Below the pieces are notes generated by a model. The model searched no databases, was not told where the DNA came from, and saw nothing but the letters and a program-made list of their open reading frames with translations. The translations under genes were made by a program, and so were the position numbers. Positions 14,956 to 18,188 of a stretch of 18,188 bases of DNA are shown in pieces. The stretch is from positions 1 through 18,188 of the forward strand of contig CALGII010000007.1 of the NCBI GenBank assembly GCA_937915485.1, given 5' to 3'. The DNA comes from an uncultured Ignavibacteriota bacterium (GTDB taxonomy: Bacteria > Bacteroidota > Ignavibacteria > Tepidaquicellales > Tepidaquicellaceae). How positions within the stretch are numbered: the first letter of the stretch is position 1; each line of letters begins with the position of its first letter.

Positions 14956-16422
14956 TTATTTCTTCGGAACGTTCTTCAGTGTTTCAACCAGATAATTCCA
15001 GAACTTTTCAACCGTAGCAATGTTGCACTGCTCGTCGGGAGAATGAGGGAATCTGATTGTCGGTCCGAACGAAATCATATCGAGATTCGGGAATACGCCG
15101 CCGATAAGTCCGCATTCAAGACCCGCGTGTATAGCCTTTATTTCAGGTTTCCTGCCGAACATCTTTTCGTACAGATCGAGCATCACTTTTAGAATCGGTG
15201 AATTCGGGTTCGGCTTCCATCCCGGATATTGTCCGTCGAAAGTAATTTCCGCCGCGCCTGCGAGTTCAAACACAGATTCCATTTTTCTTTCGAGCGCTTC
15301 CTTGCCGCTGTCAACCGAACTTCTGAGCAGGCATTTCACTTCTACCGTTCCCGCTTTGTCGTCCGATTTTACGATTGCGAGATTCGTTGATGTTTCAACG
15401 AGACCGGGCATGTCATTGCTCATACGAATTACGTTGTTCGGAAGTGCGAATATGCAGTTGATTAAATTCTTCTGCGTGTTCTTGTCCATTACCCCGGCGG
15501 GCATAGCCGTTTTTTCAGCCACAACGTCGAGTCCCGGGTCGGCTGTCGCGAATTCCTTCTTAACAGTTTCGGCGTATTTTTTTACTTCCGCCTCAAATTT
15601 GCCCGCGTTTGCTTCGGATACGAGAACCACCGCATATCCTTCTCTCGGAATCGCGTTGCGTAAGTTGCCCCCTTCTACCGCCGCTAAAACCAATCCGATG
15701 TTTCTTTCCGCGTATCTTAAGAACCTAAACAGAAGTTTGTTCGAATTTCCTCTGCCAAGGTGAATGTCGCAACCTGAGTGTCCGCCTTTGAGTCCCTTCA
15801 CTGTAACCTTATACGCGGCATGTTTCGCCGGTACCGCCGTTTTCTTGTATTTGAAAACCGCCGAGGCGTTCGTTCCGCCGGCGCATCCGATGAAAAGTTC
15901 TCCCTCGTCTTCGGAATCCAGATTCATCAATATATCGCCTTTCAGGTATCCGAGTTTCAGCCCGAAAGCGCCTGTCATTCCTGTCTCTTCGTCAATCGTG
16001 AAGAGCGCTTCAATCGGTCCGTGAACGAGGTCTTTCGATTCAAGCACCGCGAGTGCCGATGAAACGCCGATTCCGTTGTCCGCGCCGAGTGTAGTTCCCG
16101 TTGCCTTGACCCATTCGCCGTCAACTCTCGGCTTTATCGGGTCTTTTTCAAAATTATGGTTCGCGTCGCTGTTTGCCTGAGGCACCATATCGAGATGACC
16201 CTGAAGTATGACGCCTTTTCTGTCTTCCATTCCCTTCGTAGCGGGTTTGCGAATAACAACGTTGCCGACTTCGTCAACTTCGTACTCAAGATTGTTCTTC
16301 TTTGCAAAGTTAACAACGTATTCGCGCATAGCCGCTTCGTGTTTGGAAGGATGCGGAATAGCGCACATCTCTTCGAAATGCGACCATATTCCCGCCGGTT
16401 TTAAATTATTTAATACTGCCAT
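14956..16422 (-). CDS. pepD: Aminoacyl-histidine dipeptidase PepD (M20 family)
   Basis: 488 residues, close to the roughly 485 of E. coli PepD. It is a cytoplasmic zinc metallopeptidase that hydrolyses Xaa-His dipeptides such as carnosine, and other dipeptides. M20 motifs are complete: LQGHLDMVPQ (His76, Asp78), TTLGADNGIG with the bridging Asp115, IDEETGMTGAFGL with the catalytic pair Glu145-Glu146, MNLDSEDEGE with Asp169, the dimerisation-domain motif GGHSGCDIHLGRGN, HAGLECG (His432) and PHSPDEQ with the last zinc ligand, probably His460. It is preceded by a PqqD-like gene whose stop is two bases before this ATG; the RBS (AAGGAAAG) lies inside that gene's last codons, so expression is coupled. 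A hairpin terminator follows at 14874-14844. Codon use and GC match the minus-strand genes and contrast with the AT-rich cassette it converges on. Confidence 0.96.
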   Translation of the reverse strand: MAVLNNLKPAGIWSHFEEMCAIPHPSKHEAAMREYVVNFAKKNNLEYEVDEVGNVVIRKPATKGMEDRKGVILQGHLDMVPQANSDANHNFEKDPIKPRVDGEWVKATGTTLGADNGIGVSSALAVLESKDLVHGPIEALFTIDEETGMTGAFGLKLGYLKGDILMNLDSEDEGELFIGCAGGTNASAVFKYKKTAVPAKHAAYKVTVKGLKGGHSGCDIHLGRGNSNKLLFRFLRYAERNIGLVLAAVEGGNLRNAIPREGYAVVLVSEANAGKFEAEVKKYAETVKKEFATADPGLDVVAEKTAMPAGVMDKNTQKNLINCIFALPNNVIRMSNDMPGLVETSTNLAIVKSDDKAGTVEVKCLLRSSVDSGKEALERKMESVFELAGAAEITFDGQYPGWKPNPNSPILKVMLDLYEKMFGRKPEIKAIHAGLECGLIGGVFPNLDMISFGPTIRFPHSPDEQCNIATVEKFWNYLVETLKNVPKK

Positions 16423-16424
16423 GA

Positions 16425-16781
16425 TTACTTTCCTTTTTTTAGTTCTTTGAAATATATAAAATTATGTAAATTTAAGCCTCCGATAAATTTCGAAACCCGC
16501 TCTTCCGCGGGCTCAATCTTCTCCCCGAATTTTGATCTTAACTCCTCGATTATCCGCGTGACATTCTTGTTTCCGTCGATGCTAAGCCAGGTTGCCGTCC
16601 CGATTTCATCGAGTTTAATCCGTATGAATTTGGATTTCGTCTTTGGAATAAGGGATATCATGAACTTGTTCTTGAACTTTGGAATCAATATTCTTATCAG
16701 CCCTTCGTTCTCTTCGTGCTCGTTCACCCTAACAGGAGTCAATTCAAGCAGATTGTAAACTTCTTTCTTTCTTTTGAACAT
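16425..16781 (-). CDS. PqqD-like (RiPP recognition element-type) small protein
   Basis: 118 residues. The C-terminal half fits the PqqD/coenzyme PQQ synthesis D family (PF05402): KLDEIGTATWLSIDGNKNVTR, split around residues 56-76, then IIEELRSKFGE, PAEERVSKFIGGL and FIYF. In that family a winged-helix domain binds leader peptides of ribosomal peptides. The N-terminal half (MFKRKKEVYNLLELTPVRVNE) carries a basic, strand-rich segment with IRILIPKFKNKFM that is typical of stand-alone PqqD-like proteins in Bacteroidota. No radical SAM enzyme, precursor peptide or PQQ gene is visible nearby, so a PQQ role is unlikely and I give no gene symbol. The stop (TAA) is two bases before the pepD start, so the two are one transcription unit. 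There is no clear Shine-Dalgarno before the ATG. Function unknown; the pairing with a dipeptidase may only reflect cotranscription. Confidence 0.82.
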   Translation of the reverse strand: MFKRKKEVYNLLELTPVRVNEHEENEGLIRILIPKFKNKFMISLIPKTKSKFIRIKLDEIGTATWLSIDGNKNVTRIIEELRSKFGEKIEPAEERVSKFIGGLNLHNFIYFKELKKGK

Positions 16782-16848
16782 GCTATAAAGATAATTTTTA
16801 AAACAGACTAAATAAAGATATTTCGAATTAATACATCAGGTAAAAGAC

Positions 16849-16873
16849 AAAAAAGTAGGGGCGTGTCGCCCCT
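16849..16873 (-). terminator. Intrinsic terminator for the OPT transporter gene
   Basis: AGGGGCG (16857-16863) pairs with CGCCCCT (16867-16873) around TGT. On the minus strand the stem is followed by AC and six T (complement of 16854-16849). It lies about 20 bases after the transporter stop and isolates it from the pqqD-like/pepD unit. Confidence 0.8.
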
Positions 16874-16894
16874 TCTATTAAAAAACCGTATTGC

Positions 16895-18188
16895 TTACAT
16901 ACCTGCGCTCGGAGGTGCCGGTTCATCCGGTTTTCCCGCGTTGCGCAAAGGAATATAAATAAGTATTAAGCCTATTATTGCAAGTATAACAAAGCCTATT
17001 AATAAAGGAGGTTCGGCAAAAATCTGCGGTATATGCACTTCCGCGATTTTAAACGGCGCGAAACCAAGCCCCGTTAACGCTTCACCCGCGATGAATCCCG
17101 ATGCAAGCAGAATTCCAACGTTTTCAATTCTTACTTTCTGCGCTTCGTTGAGTTTACGTTTCTTCACCATTATGTCAAGGATTCCTTTAATAATACCGCC
17201 GATGAATATCGCGAATGTCGTTTCAAGCGGAAGATACATTCCGACCGAAACAAGCATCGGGCTCTTTATCTGCATCATTATGAAGGCGATACCCATTAAC
17301 AACCCGACGATTATCAATGACCACGCCATCTTGCCGCCTACAATACCGTTAGAGAGCATTGCCATTAAACCAGCCTGAGGAGCGGAAAGATTCTTGCTTC
17401 CGAAACCGCCCTGATAATTCTGTTGAACGCCCTGAGCGATGTCAGCCTGATTCAGAAGGTTTAACACATAGAACATTACGAGACCCGACACAACCACGCC
17501 GATAAGGTCGCCGACCTGCATCTTCCAGGGTGTACCGCCGAGTATATGTCCCGCTTTAAGGTCCTGAAGCATTTCGCCCGCTACGGCAGCCGCTACGCAA
17601 ACTATAGCCGCTACGCCGAGAACAGCCGCGACACCGCCGTGCTGCGCATCAACTCCGATAAGGACCATTATCAATGCAGTCGTGACGAGGGCGGTTAAAG
17701 TAAGTCCGCTAATCGGGTTATTCGAAGAACCGATAATGCCTACCAGATAACCTGAAATAGCCGCGAAGAAAAATGCAAGTATTATCAGTATCGTCGCCGC
17801 TACAAGCGCAGGTACGAGACCTGTATTAAACACAAAATAAGTAATTATGAAAGTAACAATCGCTACGGCGATTATACCCATCAACACGTAACTGAAAGGA
17901 AGGTCTTTTTCCGTTCTTGCTACGTGTCCGTGTTCGCTGGTCGCCGCTTTCTTAACGTCGCCTATTGAACGCTTCAACCCCGCGAAGAGCGATTTGCGCA
18001 TGTGAAACAAAGTGAATAACGCGCCCATAAGCATCCCGCCGATTGCTATCGGGCGGACAATGAATCTCCAGATTTGATTAATCTGGAATCCCTGATTGGA
18101 CAGTGTTTCCGCGCTTTTGCCCGTCATCAGCGCCCATTCCTGAATGAAGTTGACGTCGCTGATATACGGATAAATGAAATAATAAATT
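16895..18188 (-). CDS. OPT-family oligopeptide transporter, 5' end beyond window
   Basis: An ATG at 18127 would give 410 residues, but the frame remains open for 20 more codons to the right edge (IYYFIYPYISDVNFIQEWAL...) and OPT proteins are about 600-700 residues. The true start therefore lies outside. It is an inner-membrane importer of small peptides, or in some members metal chelates, driven by the proton gradient. Family marks are IIGSSNNPISGLTL, GEMLQDLKAGHILGGTPWKMQ, the SVGMYLPLETTFAIFIGGII segment and the final GFVILAIIGLILIYIPL helix. About nine hydrophobic segments are present. The C-terminus is Pro-rich and cytoplasmic-like (KPDEPAPPSAGM). A terminator follows. With PepD next door, peptide uptake followed by hydrolysis is a reasonable reading, although the two are separate transcription units. 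Confidence 0.92.
   Translation of the reverse strand, partial: IYYFIYPYISDVNFIQEWALMTGKSAETLSNQGFQINQIWRFIVRPIAIGGMLMGALFTLFHMRKSLFAGLKRSIGDVKKAATSEHGHVARTEKDLPFSYVLMGIIAVAIVTFIITYFVFNTGLVPALVAATILIILAFFFAAISGYLVGIIGSSNNPISGLTLTALVTTALIMVLIGVDAQHGGVAAVLGVAAIVCVAAAVAGEMLQDLKAGHILGGTPWKMQVGDLIGVVVSGLVMFYVLNLLNQADIAQGVQQNYQGGFGSKNLSAPQAGLMAMLSNGIVGGKMAWSLIIVGLLMGIAFIMMQIKSPMLVSVGMYLPLETTFAIFIGGIIKGILDIMVKKRKLNEAQKVRIENVGILLASGFIAGEALTGLGFAPFKIAEVHIPQIFAEPPLLIGFVILAIIGLILIYIPLRNAGKPDEPAPPSAGM

Noticed and set aside
16425..16781. True PQQ biosynthesis gene pqqD
   Set aside because: No pqqA, pqqC or pqqE is near and the protein has an extra N-terminal part. Only the domain-level call is supported.
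16895..18127. OPT transporter starting at the ATG at 18127
   Set aside because: The frame is open upstream to the window edge, reads as OPT sequence, and the family is about 200 residues longer.

Overview
The window looks like chromosome from a member of the Ignavibacteria or a related Bacteroidota/Chlorobi (FCB) lineage. The main evidence is five complete or remnant C-terminal type IX secretion (T9SS) type A sorting domains that open with the motif QNYPNPFNPVTKI, in the style typical of that group. A FISUMP-domain protein, weak or absent Shine-Dalgarno sites before several genes, and the mix of a PqqD-like protein, PepD and an OPT transporter fit this. No rRNA, tRNA, CRISPR array or intact insertion sequence was seen.

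Positions 1-11930, all on the minus strand, form a cluster of secreted proteins. Transcription runs from about 10.7 kb down to 1. Four complete giant Ycf48/BNR-type beta-propeller proteins (10688-8583, 8534-6384, 6387-4267, 4244-2124) are spaced by 48, -4 and 22 bp. They are followed by a FISUMP lipoprotein-size secreted protein (2064-1402) and by a fifth propeller gene that runs off the left edge (1147-1). Each complete propeller protein has a signal peptide, a conserved W..QNP start, exactly 14 countable repeats (two sets of seven) and a T9SS sorting domain. Upstream, 11930-11022 encodes a different secreted protein with the same sorting tail.

Positions 11940-14900 are an accessory segment. 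It starts with a decayed sorting-domain remnant (11972-12090). Then comes an AT-rich two-gene plus-strand cassette: a DUF3696-type SMC/ABC-like ATPase (12528-13922) and, one base later, a 303-residue protein I do not recognise (13924-14835). Composition, architecture and position suggest a horizontally acquired two-component system, most likely of the anti-phage type. This is the best candidate for an undescribed system in the window. It ends at a hairpin terminator, a GC-rich palindromic repeat and a tandem heptamer array.

Positions 14956-18188, minus strand, are ordinary metabolism: a PqqD-like small protein (16781-16425) coupled to the dipeptidase PepD (16422-14956), and an OPT-family peptide transporter truncated by the right edge (18188-16895) with its own terminator. 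Transporter and dipeptidase together suggest peptide import and hydrolysis.
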